NCBI GenBank assembly: GCA_902362595.1
Contig: CABIXF010000047.1
Coordinates: forward strand, 1 to 32,046
DNA: 32,046 nt
Source of the DNA: Bacteroidaceae bacterium
GTDB lineage: Bacteria > Bacteroidota > Bacteroidia > Bacteroidales > Bacteroidaceae
Reading direction: 5' to 3'
The translations under genes were made by a program, and so were the position numbers. Below are positions 18,207 through 27,115 of the stretch, in pieces (position 1 is the first letter of the stretch; each line of letters starts with the position of its first letter). The notes below the pieces were generated by a model that had not been told where the DNA came from, searched no databases, and saw only the letters and a list, made by a program, of their open reading frames with translations.

Positions 18207-20351
18207 ATGAAAAGAAATCTATTCCTGTTTATAATGAGAATGCAGATGCGGAAAATCCTGTCATTAGCCGCCATTCTCAATCTAGCAATTCTTGCAGCAT
18301 GGGGACAACAGAAATCCTGGACAGCCGACAATGGAAACGGGACCTTTACAAACCCTTTGTTCTACGATGAATTTTCGGACCCCGATATGATTCGGGTAAA
18401 CGATACGTTCTATTTGGTAGGTACAACAATGCACTGCAATCCCGGTCTGGTTGTTCTGGAATCAAAGGATCTTGTCAACTGGGAGTTCTGCAGCTATGCA
18501 TTCGACCGCATTCCGGTCGATGATTCCAGATTCCGGCTCGAAGGTGGAAAGGAAGCATACGGACAAGGCATCTGGGCGCCCTGCATCCGATATCATGAAG
18601 GAAAGTTCTACATATTCTCGAACATCAACGGAATCGGAATGCAGATTTTTGTTTCCGAAAATCCGAAAGGTCCATGGAAACACCACAATATGGGAGGGGC
18701 TACCCACGATGTATCCGTATTGTTTGACAATGGGAAAATATATGCGATTTACGGCTATGATGAGGTTCATTGCGTTGAAATCAAACCAGACCTGAGCGGT
18801 TTTGTGGAAGGCAGTGACCGTTGCATTATACCTCGTGGAAATGCTATGGGGGAGGGACATCACGCCTATAAGATTAACGGAAGGTATTACATTATCAGTG
18901 CTGACTATGCGCCTATGGGACGGATGATGTGTGCGCGTGCCGACAAATTGGAGGGCCCTTACGAGACACGCGTAATCAGTTGTCGGGAAACAATGGGAAC
19001 CGAGCATTCCACGTGGATTACAAATGTACCGATGGACGGTGCCATGCCGGAAATGAAGAAATGGAAGATGGAAATCCGCAAGCCCAATGCGGACAATATG
19101 GGATGCGCGACACTTCATCAGGGAGGGATAATCCAGCTGGAGAACGGCGACTGGTGGGGCTTCTCCATGCTGGACTTCCTTGCAGTCGGACGCACCACTT
19201 GCCTTTCACCCGTAACATGGGTGGACGGATGGCCGTATTTCGGACTTGAAAACAACCTGGGACGCTCCCCGAGAACATGGTTCAAGCCCGATGTGTCAAC
19301 GAAAGTCACGCCCCACGCCCCATACGTCCGCAGCGACAACTTCGACTCAGGGAAACTATTGCCCGTCTGGCAATGGAACCATCTCCCCGACGACAGCAAA
19401 TGGGCCATAAAGAAAGGTAGGCTCCGCCTGCACACGATGCCTGCAAAAGACTTCTATTGGGCAAAGAACACCCTGACCCAACGGGGCATCGGTCCGGTTT
19501 CCGTCACTACCGTAACGCTGGACGCTTCTCACATGAAAGAAGGAGACATTGCCGGTCTCGGACTGCTGAACATTCCTTATGAGTGGATAGGTATCGCCAT
19601 AAAGGCCAAAAAGCCCTGCTTGCACTACTATGATTTGGGTACGGACGAAACTATAGAAATGCCTCTGAACCAACCAAGAATGTTCCTGCGCATCACCGGC
19701 GACTTTGAACACGAATGGGCAGAATTCAGTTACAGCTTTGACGGCGTCAATTTCTGGAATATAGGAAAACGGTTACCGATACCATATCAAACCAAGATTT
19801 TTCAAGGTGCGAGATATGCACTGTTCGCATTCAATCGGCAAGGAAAAGAAGGCGGTTATGCTGAATTCGACGATTTCAATGTGGAAGAGCCTCTTGCCGA
19901 CCGTAGCCGCAATATCCCGTTGGGCAAGACCGTCAGTTTCCTGAACCTCGGCAACAGACAATGGATGCAGGCAAACCCGCGCAAAATGGTCTATTCCGTA
20001 TGGGAAGACATGAAAAAGCGCAACCCTTCCGACTGTATGTTTGAAGTGCAGGACAGAGGAAACGGGAAAGTCGTCCTCAAGGCCGTAAACGGGACAGGCT
20101 ATATGGCCGTAGCCGGTTTGGGCATGTCCGGTGACCTGCGTCTGTCTTCAGTGGAAACGGAGGATTGCCTGTTCATGTGGCAGGACATGCTTCACGGACA
20201 ATGTATGCTGATGTCATTGAAAACACATCGCTATGTAGGACTGGATCCTGCATCGGGCGAAGCCTATGCCGCCGACTGGCCGGGAACATCGGCAAGCCGG
20301 ATGAACGGAACAGTATTCCTCTGGAAGGAAGTGAAAAGCAACGGCAAATGA
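18207..20351 (+). CDS. GH43 glycosidase with C-terminal trefoil-like module
   Basis: A protein of 714 residues. The signal peptide ends near AAWG-QQ; in-frame Met residues at 10, 12 and 14 offer later starts, and Met14 (18246) would give a more usual signal length. The five-bladed GH43 domain spans about 45-360, with base D58 in FSDPD, modulator D168 in THDVS and acid E216 in MGEGHHAYK. A laminin-G-like sandwich of the GH43 C-terminal type spans about 375-560. The last part (about 570-710) has repeated short strands (SFLNLGNRQWMQAN, then KTHRYVGLDPASGEAYAAD) like a ricin or fascin beta-trefoil. Known xyloglucan loci carry GH43 arabinofuranosidases, so removal of arabinofuranose side groups is the inferred job; beta-xylosidase is the alternative. 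Confidence 0.9.
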   Translation: MKRNLFLFIMRMQMRKILSLAAILNLAILAAWGQQKSWTADNGNGTFTNPLFYDEFSDPDMIRVNDTFYLVGTTMHCNPGLVVLESKDLVNWEFCSYAFDRIPVDDSRFRLEGGKEAYGQGIWAPCIRYHEGKFYIFSNINGIGMQIFVSENPKGPWKHHNMGGATHDVSVLFDNGKIYAIYGYDEVHCVEIKPDLSGFVEGSDRCIIPRGNAMGEGHHAYKINGRYYIISADYAPMGRMMCARADKLEGPYETRVISCRETMGTEHSTWITNVPMDGAMPEMKKWKMEIRKPNADNMGCATLHQGGIIQLENGDWWGFSMLDFLAVGRTTCLSPVTWVDGWPYFGLENNLGRSPRTWFKPDVSTKVTPHAPYVRSDNFDSGKLLPVWQWNHLPDDSKWAIKKGRLRLHTMPAKDFYWAKNTLTQRGIGPVSVTTVTLDASHMKEGDIAGLGLLNIPYEWIGIAIKAKKPCLHYYDLGTDETIEMPLNQPRMFLRITGDFEHEWAEFSYSFDGVNFWNIGKRLPIPYQTKIFQGARYALFAFNRQGKEGGYAEFDDFNVEEPLADRSRNIPLGKTVSFLNLGNRQWMQANPRKMVYSVWEDMKKRNPSDCMFEVQDRGNGKVVLKAVNGTGYMAVAGLGMSGDLRLSSVETEDCLFMWQDMLHGQCMLMSLKTHRYVGLDPASGEAYAADWPGTSASRMNGTVFLWKEVKSNGK

Positions 20352-20757
20352 AAAGGGGAAACGGAAGCCGGCATACATGAAAGACGACTGCCAAAGTCCG
20401 ACATTTGTCTGGAGAAGGGGTGTGTCAAAATAGAAATGGCTTTTTATTTGACACACCCCCTTCTGTCCGATGCAAGTTCCGACTTACAGCAAGCACACGA
20501 AAAGGTACAACATACACGCAGTGATTCTAGAAGCTTGTTCCCTAGTCTTCAATATTCTTTGAAACGGGTATGAAAAGTTCCGGAAACATTCTATACATCC
20601 GAAAAAAACATTTAAACATCCTATCTTGAAAAAACAACACACCTCAAAAACATCCTGGCATCCGCTTCGGTGCAATTTTTCTTACATTTGCCTAAACAAA
20701 AAAAATAAACAGACAAAAAATCAGAAACGATTCAGTTAATCTTAAAAATGTTGTATC
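20352..20757 (+). promoter_or_regulatory. Intergenic and promoter region before susC
   Basis: This 406-base gap has no credible gene. It contains the hairpin listed separately, then a promoter-like zone. An exact Bacteroides -7 match, TACATTTG, lies at 20683-20690, with no clear TTTG at the -33 distance. A 9-bp direct repeat, AAACATCCT, lies upstream at 20614-20622 and 20648-20656, 34 bases apart from start to start. That arrangement would suit an activated promoter driving susC to the last GH43. It is a pattern match, not proof. Confidence 0.45.
20413..20464 (+). terminator. Long hairpin after the GH43 gene, probable terminator
   Basis: AGAAGGGG-TGTGTCAA (20413-20428) pairs with TTGACACACCCCCTTCT (20448-20464), giving 16 pairs with one bulged base. 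AT pairs extend the stem into a loop that contains TTTTTATTT. It lies 62 bases after the GH43 stop and well before the susC promoter zone, so it probably ends the GH3-GH43 transcript. No T-run follows the stem, so it may instead be an RNA-stabilizing structure or an intergenic repeat. Confidence 0.6.
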
Positions 20758-23700
20758 ATGAAAAATGATTTTAGGACAAGACGAAAAAGTCTTTATCTGT
20801 GGTGCATTGCGTGGGCCTTATTTTTAATGGGTTCTGCCAATCCCACTTCCGCCAGTCCACTTCAGAACAGGACAGTAACGGGAACAGTTACATCTGGGAC
20901 TGACGGCGAAGCCCTGATTGGGGTCAGTGTACAAATACAGGAAAGACCTGCAGTGGGAACAATCACTGATCTGGACGGGAAATATTCCATCCAGGCCCGT
21001 TCCAACGAAACACTGATTTTTTCCTACATCGGCTACCAAACCCAGAAAATCAAGGCGAACAAAACGATTGTCAACGTACAGTTGAAAGAGGATTCAAAAA
21101 TATTGGATGAAGTAGTTGTAGTGGGTTACGGTACGATGAAAAAAAGTGACTTGACAGGTGCGGTGACTTCTATTAGCGAAGACGAAATCAAGCAATCGGT
21201 CGTCACCTCACTTGACCAGGCACTTCAAAGCCGTGCCGCTGGTGTATCCGTCACCCAGAACTCGGGAGCTCCGGGCGGAGGTATTTCCGTCAGCATCCGT
21301 GGTATCAACTCACTCAACGGAAACGAACCGCTCTACGTGGTGGACGGTGTCGCCATCTCTGGAAACAACAACACCAATTCGAGTGTCCTTTCAGCTATCA
21401 ACCCGTCTGATATCGTATCTATAGAAATTCTGAAAGACGCTTCCGCCACAGCCATTTACGGCTCGCGTGCCTCAAACGGTGTCGTCCTCATCACTACCCG
21501 ACAAGGCAAAGCGGGGAAGACGCAGATTTCATACGAAGGATACTATGGTCTGCAACAGCTTCCCAAACAGTTGGATGTGCTGAACCTACGCGAATATGCC
21601 GAATATTACAATATGCGCACGGCAATCATCGGATTTGGGGAACGTACCGAATTCCAGGATCTTTCCTTGCTGGGCGAGGGGACAAACTGGCAGGATGAAA
21701 TTTTTCAGAATGCTTCGATGCATAACCATCAGATAAACATTTCGGGAGGAAACGACAATGCGAAGTACTCCATATCTGGCGGTTACCTGAAACAGGAAGG
21801 AATCGCCATCGGTTCCGACTTCGAACGCTTTTCCGCACGTGTTAACATCGACAACAAAATCACCAAATGGCTGTCTACTGGACTGAGGGCTTCCGTGGCA
21901 AAAACCATGCAACGCAACACCATTGACAACGGAAATATCATCCGCACGGCAATCCAACAATTTCCCGATACGCCGGTACGTAATCCGGACGGAACATGGG
22001 GAGCACAGGAAACTGATAATTTCGGCACACATTATATGAATCCGGTTGCAGAAGCTCTCCTGCGCGAGAACTATGACAAGGGGACACAAATGTACATCGA
22101 CTTCTTTGCAGACCTCACACTTTGGAAGGGACTCGTGTTCCGTGCCGAATATGCCGCAAATTATTCCTACAGCAACAACTATTATTACCAGCCATTCTAT
22201 GATTACGAATATTATCATCAGACTTCAGAAGGAAGACGCAGTGCCAACAACGGATCAAACTGGACACTCAAGACCTACCTTACTTACAGCGGGACATTCG
22301 GGAAGCACAATGTCTCGGCAATGGTCGGTCATGAAGCACAGGAAAATTCGTGGGAGAATCTTCAGGCAAGCCGCACGAACTACCTGTTCAACACGGTACA
22401 CGAATTGAACATGGGCGATGCGACCACGGCAAAGAACAGCAGCGGCAGAGGTTCGTCCGCAATCGAATCCTATTACGGAAGATTCAACTACGGGTATGAC
22501 GAACGCTATCTTGCCACATTCACACTCCGCGGCGACGGGTCGTCCACTTTCGGTCCCGCCAACCGTTGGGGCGTATTCCCGTCCGTAGCGTTGGCATGGA
22601 GAATTAACAACGAGAAATTCCTGAAAAACGTCAAATGGCTGAACAATCTGAAGCTCAGGGCCGGATGGGGACTGGTAGGCAATCAGTCGGCAAACAACTA
22701 TGCATACGGAGTGACGATGGCGTCAGTGGCCAGTACTTGGGGTACGGGATTCTATGCAGGGAACTACCCGAACGACAAGCTTAAATGGGAGGAGACCAAA
22801 GCCTATAATGTCGGATTTGATTTGAACCTTTTTGACAACCGGGTGGAATTCATTTTCGACACTTATTTCAAGAACACAGACAATCTGCTGATGCAGGCCT
22901 CACTGCCTACCTATGTGAGCGGCATTATCACCTCGCCGTGGGTAAACGCAGGTGCCATGCAGAACAGAGGGGCTGAATTCACTCTGAATACGGTCAACAT
23001 CTCAACCAAAGATTTCGTATGGCGCTCGGGGCTGACTATCTCTTTCAATAAGAACAAGATTACTAACCTGTATACGGAAACATCAAGCATGTCGGGAGTC
23101 TTGGACGGAACGCAGACATTGACCCTCTCTGTTGTAGGACAGCCGGTAGGGCAATTCTACGGCTACAAAGCCATCGGCATGTTCAAGACGGAAGACGACT
23201 TCTACCAAAGGGATAGGGATGGGAATTTCCTCCTCGACAGAAACGGAAGCCGAATTCCGGTCGCCATTCCGGAAAATAATCATATCACCCCCAACGAAAC
23301 ATGGATAGGTGACTTCATCTTCGAAGACCTGAACAAGGACGGAGTAATAAACGAACAGGACCGCACCTTCCTTGGAAATCCGGAACCCAAATTCTCCTAC
23401 GGGTTCAACAATACGTTCACCTATAAAGGCTTCGACCTGAACATCTTCATTAACGGTGTCTATGGCAACAAGCTTATGAATCTTCTGCGCCAGGACTTTA
23501 CCAACCCGATGGAAAACAGCAACCTGCTGAAGGAAGCTACAGGTATAGCCAAAGTGGAGGTGATTGACCCTGCGTCTCCTTCTGACGCAATCTGGAACGT
23601 GCGGCTGAGCAATCCGGAGTCTGCCACCGTACAGCGTCTCAGCACGACCAATGGTAATGATAACAACCGTATGAGTGACCGTTTCATAGAAGACGGATCC

Positions 23701-23940
23701 TATCTGCGCATCAAGAACATTTCGCTGGGCTATAGCTTCCCCAAGAAATGGATAAACAAATGGAAAATAGAGAACCTGAGAATCTATATGAATATCCAGA
23801 ACGCCTTTACATTCACCAAATACAAAGGTTATGACCCGGAAATCGGAGCGTATAATTACAATGTACTCCTTCGGGGTGTAGACTATACACGCTATCCGTC
23901 ACAACGGATTTATACCTTCGGACTGAACCTGAGCTTCTAA
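20758..23940 (+). CDS. susC: SusC-like TonB-dependent outer-membrane transporter
   Basis: A protein of 1060 residues: signal peptide (about 1-33), carboxypeptidase-regulatory-like domain (about 38-112), TonB-box region (DEVVVVGYGT, 117-126), plug domain (about 130-245, with the typical LYVVDGV and SATAIYGSRASNGVVLITT stretches), then the 22-strand barrel ending in the aromatic GLNLSF. It would import xyloglucan oligosaccharides across the outer membrane using TonB energy, with the next gene's SusD protein as the lid. The Met at 20758 gives the expected signal peptide. The symbol is used in the family sense only. Confidence 0.98.
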   Translation: MKNDFRTRRKSLYLWCIAWALFLMGSANPTSASPLQNRTVTGTVTSGTDGEALIGVSVQIQERPAVGTITDLDGKYSIQARSNETLIFSYIGYQTQKIKANKTIVNVQLKEDSKILDEVVVVGYGTMKKSDLTGAVTSISEDEIKQSVVTSLDQALQSRAAGVSVTQNSGAPGGGISVSIRGINSLNGNEPLYVVDGVAISGNNNTNSSVLSAINPSDIVSIEILKDASATAIYGSRASNGVVLITTRQGKAGKTQISYEGYYGLQQLPKQLDVLNLREYAEYYNMRTAIIGFGERTEFQDLSLLGEGTNWQDEIFQNASMHNHQINISGGNDNAKYSISGGYLKQEGIAIGSDFERFSARVNIDNKITKWLSTGLRASVAKTMQRNTIDNGNIIRTAIQQFPDTPVRNPDGTWGAQETDNFGTHYMNPVAEALLRENYDKGTQMYIDFFADLTLWKGLVFRAEYAANYSYSNNYYYQPFYDYEYYHQTSEGRRSANNGSNWTLKTYLTYSGTFGKHNVSAMVGHEAQENSWENLQASRTNYLFNTVHELNMGDATTAKNSSGRGSSAIESYYGRFNYGYDERYLATFTLRGDGSSTFGPANRWGVFPSVALAWRINNEKFLKNVKWLNNLKLRAGWGLVGNQSANNYAYGVTMASVASTWGTGFYAGNYPNDKLKWEETKAYNVGFDLNLFDNRVEFIFDTYFKNTDNLLMQASLPTYVSGIITSPWVNAGAMQNRGAEFTLNTVNISTKDFVWRSGLTISFNKNKITNLYTETSSMSGVLDGTQTLTLSVVGQPVGQFYGYKAIGMFKTEDDFYQRDRDGNFLLDRNGSRIPVAIPENNHITPNETWIGDFIFEDLNKDGVINEQDRTFLGNPEPKFSYGFNNTFTYKGFDLNIFINGVYGNKLMNLLRQDFTNPMENSNLLKEATGIAKVEVIDPASPSDAIWNVRLSNPESATVQRLSTTNGNDNNRMSDRFIEDGSYLRIKNISLGYSFPKKWINKWKIENLRIYMNIQNAFTFTKYKGYDPEIGAYNYNVLLRGVDYTRYPSQRIYTFGLNLSF

Positions 23941-23960
23941 CCACATAAAACTGCATAACA

Positions 23961-25610
23961 ATGAAAAGTAAAATAATATCAGCATTGATTGTATTCGCAG
24001 GCATCTGCCTGCCGGGATGCAAGGACAGCTTTTTGGAGAGAACTCCTGAAAACTCATACACCGATGAGAACTTCTATGCCTCGGACGATGCTCTTGACGC
24101 GGCTATAGCTCCACTGTATAACAGGGCGTGGTTCGACTACAACAGCAGGCCAATCATGTATCTGGGCAGTACACGCGCCAATGATTTTTATAGTCCATAC
24201 GCTTTCCCTGAATTTACGACATTCCAAGTGACTGCTTTAAGTGATGACCTGGCAAAAGCATGGAAATCATTCTATAGTGTAATTACTCTGGCAAACCAGG
24301 CCATAGACGATATAAACAACAAATGCACGGTAGACGTAAGCGAGAGCGCAAAGACAAGAGCCATTTCCGAAGCCCGGCTGATGAGGGCCTGCGCCTATTT
24401 CTATATGCTAAGAGCATGGGGACCTGTCATTATCATCGAGCATAATCAGGATGTGGTCGACAATCCGCTCCGTCCGCTGAACAGGGAAGAAGATGTGTTC
24501 CAGTTCATCATCAACGACCTGACCTATGCAGCGGAGAACTTGCCCGAAATGGGAAGCCAGTCGGGAAGAGCGACACGCTGGGCAGCCGAAGGGATGCTGG
24601 CAAAAGTTTATCTGGCACGTTCCGGATGGAAAAAAGGGGGACAACGCGATGAAGGTGATTTGGAACTTGCCAGACAATATGCAGCGGACGTTTGCGACAA
24701 CAGTGGGCTTGAACTGCTCCCTAATTATGAAGACCTGTTCAAATACAGGTTCAACAACAACGAAGAGTCACTGCTCGCCATGCAATGGGTACCGCTGGGA
24801 GAATGGGGAGTACAAAATACTTTAATAGCTGAATTAGCTTTCAATTCGGAAGTAGTGGGAGGACTGGCCGGCTGGTCAAGTCTGCGTGGCAGCATTGACA
24901 TGCTGCAGCAATATGAACTTGCGGACACTTTACGCCGCAATGCGACTTTCTTTACCAACGGAAGCTATTATCCCTATATATGTATCGCTGAAGGAGGATA
25001 TACCTATACAAAAACAGAAGTGCCAATAAAAAAAGGTGTTCCGGGAGGTCCCGATGATGACAATGACGGATATGTAGCTGACATGAACTCACCGCTCAAC
25101 ACCTATATGCTGCGTCTGGCGGACGTGTATCTGACTTACGCTGAAGCATGTCTCGGAAACAACGAATCCTTGAATTCTGGTCCCGGACTGGAGTATTTCA
25201 ACAAAGTACGCTACAGAGGATTCAACGGGAAAGGGACATGGGAAAAGTCTTCCATCACGCTCGATGACATTATCAAGGAACGGAGAATAGAGTTCTGTGC
25301 AGAATTCAGCAACTGGTATGACATGGTGTCATGGTACTGCTGGAAACCGGAAAAGATGCTGGACTATTTCAACAACAAGCAGTTGCGCGGATATACTACA
25401 GACGCCACCATAAAAGACAACAGAGGCTACTTGCATTTCGGACGCTATGACACTTCCGGAAATTTTCTGGAAGGAGAAGAATATTACAATGCTCCTACGG
25501 TGGAGATAAACATCACTGATGATGATATATTCCTACCTTATCCGGAATCCGATGTCATCCAGAACCCACTGCTGAGAGAAGATCCGGTACCTTATAAATT
25601 TAATGAATAA
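23961..25610 (+). CDS. susD: SusD-like surface glycan-binding lipoprotein (SGBP-A type)
   Basis: A protein of 549 residues with a lipobox (LPGC, C20) followed by KDSFLE. The SusD N-terminal helical repeat domain (about 22-200, with FYMLRAWGPVIIIEHN) and the C-terminal RagB/SusD domain (about 330-549, with LRLADVYLTYAEACL and IIKERRIEFCAE) are both complete. It starts 20 bases after susC, the usual paired arrangement. The SusC-SusD pair forms a lidded transporter, with SusD binding the glycan at the cell surface. Xyloglucan as ligand is inferred from neighbours. The symbol is used in the family sense only. Confidence 0.97.
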   Translation: MKSKIISALIVFAGICLPGCKDSFLERTPENSYTDENFYASDDALDAAIAPLYNRAWFDYNSRPIMYLGSTRANDFYSPYAFPEFTTFQVTALSDDLAKAWKSFYSVITLANQAIDDINNKCTVDVSESAKTRAISEARLMRACAYFYMLRAWGPVIIIEHNQDVVDNPLRPLNREEDVFQFIINDLTYAAENLPEMGSQSGRATRWAAEGMLAKVYLARSGWKKGGQRDEGDLELARQYAADVCDNSGLELLPNYEDLFKYRFNNNEESLLAMQWVPLGEWGVQNTLIAELAFNSEVVGGLAGWSSLRGSIDMLQQYELADTLRRNATFFTNGSYYPYICIAEGGYTYTKTEVPIKKGVPGGPDDDNDGYVADMNSPLNTYMLRLADVYLTYAEACLGNNESLNSGPGLEYFNKVRYRGFNGKGTWEKSSITLDDIIKERRIEFCAEFSNWYDMVSWYCWKPEKMLDYFNNKQLRGYTTDATIKDNRGYLHFGRYDTSGNFLEGEEYYNAPTVEINITDDDIFLPYPESDVIQNPLLREDPVPYKFNE

Positions 25611-25621
25611 ATCATGCACAC

Positions 25622-27097
25622 ATGAAAACACTTATCAAGAAAATCATTCACAAAGGATGGCCGGTTGTATTCCTGCTGGCGATTCTGACACTTTCTACCG
25701 TTGCGTCATGCAAGGATGATGACGGCGGGAACAATTTGCCTGTGATACACTATTTAAGATTGACCGACCCGGTTTTGGCAGACAGTACCTTTACGGATGT
25801 AGAACCGGGAACTATGCTGGCTGTCATAGGTGAGAACCTGGACGGTGTAATCGAAGTCTATATCAACAACCAGAAAATCAGCTTCAATTCCACCTATTCT
25901 ACACCGACCAGCCTGATTATAACGGTTCCATACGATGAAGATTTCAAACTGACATCCACAAACCCTGAACTGCAGGCCGAACTGCGAATAGTCACAAACC
26001 ACGGAACAGCCACGTTCCCGATGCACGTACTCTCACCGGGACCGAACATATTCCATGTCTCGGCATTCTATCCCATCGAACCGGGTGACAAAGTAACCTT
26101 AATGGGACAGAACTTCTATGAAATCAAGCGGATTTATTTCAGCAAGGACTCCGTTGAAGTGACCATGCCGATAACTGACTATCAGGTAAGCAACGACTAC
26201 GAACAGATTACGTTCAATATGCCGGACAAACTAAAGGAAGGAGGATATATCTTTGTCGACTGCTATACTGACGAAGCAAGCATCGAATTTGTACCAACGG
26301 GACCGAAGCCGGCCATCACCGGAATCAGCTCCACGATGCCGATGCCCGGAACGGAAGTCACCATTGTAGGCAAGAATTTCATCAATGTATCAAAGGTCAA
26401 CATAAATGGTGAGTTCGACATTCCAAAAGAAGACCTTGAAGTTTCCGAAGCCATGAACGCCATTACATTCACAATGCCGGAAGCTCCGGAGAATTCGGGA
26501 AAGATCAGCGTGGCCACTATTGGCGGAACTGCAGAATTGGAAGGATTCTATCCGCGGGAACACATCGTTCTCGACTTCGACAACAGAGGCAGCCGTAGTT
26601 GGGGCGATAACTCCGATACATGGACAACTGACGGAACAACCGATCCGTTTATTGCGGACAGAAACTATTCCGGTATAAAGGGAACAATCTCAGCCAATAA
26701 CTCCTGGTGGGGACAAATTGTAACCACTACTTTCTGGCCTGGCAATGACATTATACCGGACAACACGCCGATTTCAGAATTGGAACTGCAGTTCGAATGC
26801 TATGTCACAAAACTATTTGACGGTCCGGTACTGGAAATCCAGATTGGAGGAAATTTCGACACTTCACTGAAAGATTATGTACCTGTAAGCTCATTCACTG
26901 GAAAAACAGAGACTGCGGAATGGATGCAATGCAGTATCCCATTGGAATCACTTGTGGCAGAAGCGACATGGAAGGAATTTACAAGTCGGGTCAACGAGTT
27001 GGGAATCTATGTAAGAAATCCGAGTAACAAAAACGATGTGTACGTTGAATTCTATGTGGACAACTTCCGCATCGTTCCTATCCAAAAAGAAAATTAA
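25622..27097 (+). CDS. Surface glycan-binding protein, SGBP-B type, IPT/TIG domains
   Basis: A protein of 491 residues with a lipobox (VASC, C30) followed by the surface-export pattern KDDD. Three immunoglobulin-like IPT/TIG domains (about 39-138, 141-227, 228-310) lead into a C-terminal domain (about 311-491). The same layout is known for the xyloglucan-binding SGBP-B of Bacteroides ovatus, where aromatic residues in the last domain bind the glucan backbone. Here W327, W334, W362 and W363 are candidates; W362-W363 fall at nearly the same residue numbers as the published Tyr-Trp pair. It starts 11 bases after the susD stop. It should hold polymer at the surface next to the GH5 enzyme. Confidence 0.93.
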   Translation: MKTLIKKIIHKGWPVVFLLAILTLSTVASCKDDDGGNNLPVIHYLRLTDPVLADSTFTDVEPGTMLAVIGENLDGVIEVYINNQKISFNSTYSTPTSLIITVPYDEDFKLTSTNPELQAELRIVTNHGTATFPMHVLSPGPNIFHVSAFYPIEPGDKVTLMGQNFYEIKRIYFSKDSVEVTMPITDYQVSNDYEQITFNMPDKLKEGGYIFVDCYTDEASIEFVPTGPKPAITGISSTMPMPGTEVTIVGKNFINVSKVNINGEFDIPKEDLEVSEAMNAITFTMPEAPENSGKISVATIGGTAELEGFYPREHIVLDFDNRGSRSWGDNSDTWTTDGTTDPFIADRNYSGIKGTISANNSWWGQIVTTTFWPGNDIIPDNTPISELELQFECYVTKLFDGPVLEIQIGGNFDTSLKDYVPVSSFTGKTETAEWMQCSIPLESLVAEATWKEFTSRVNELGIYVRNPSNKNDVYVEFYVDNFRIVPIQKEN

Positions 27098-27115
27098 TTT
27101 TTAAGCAAAGCAAAT

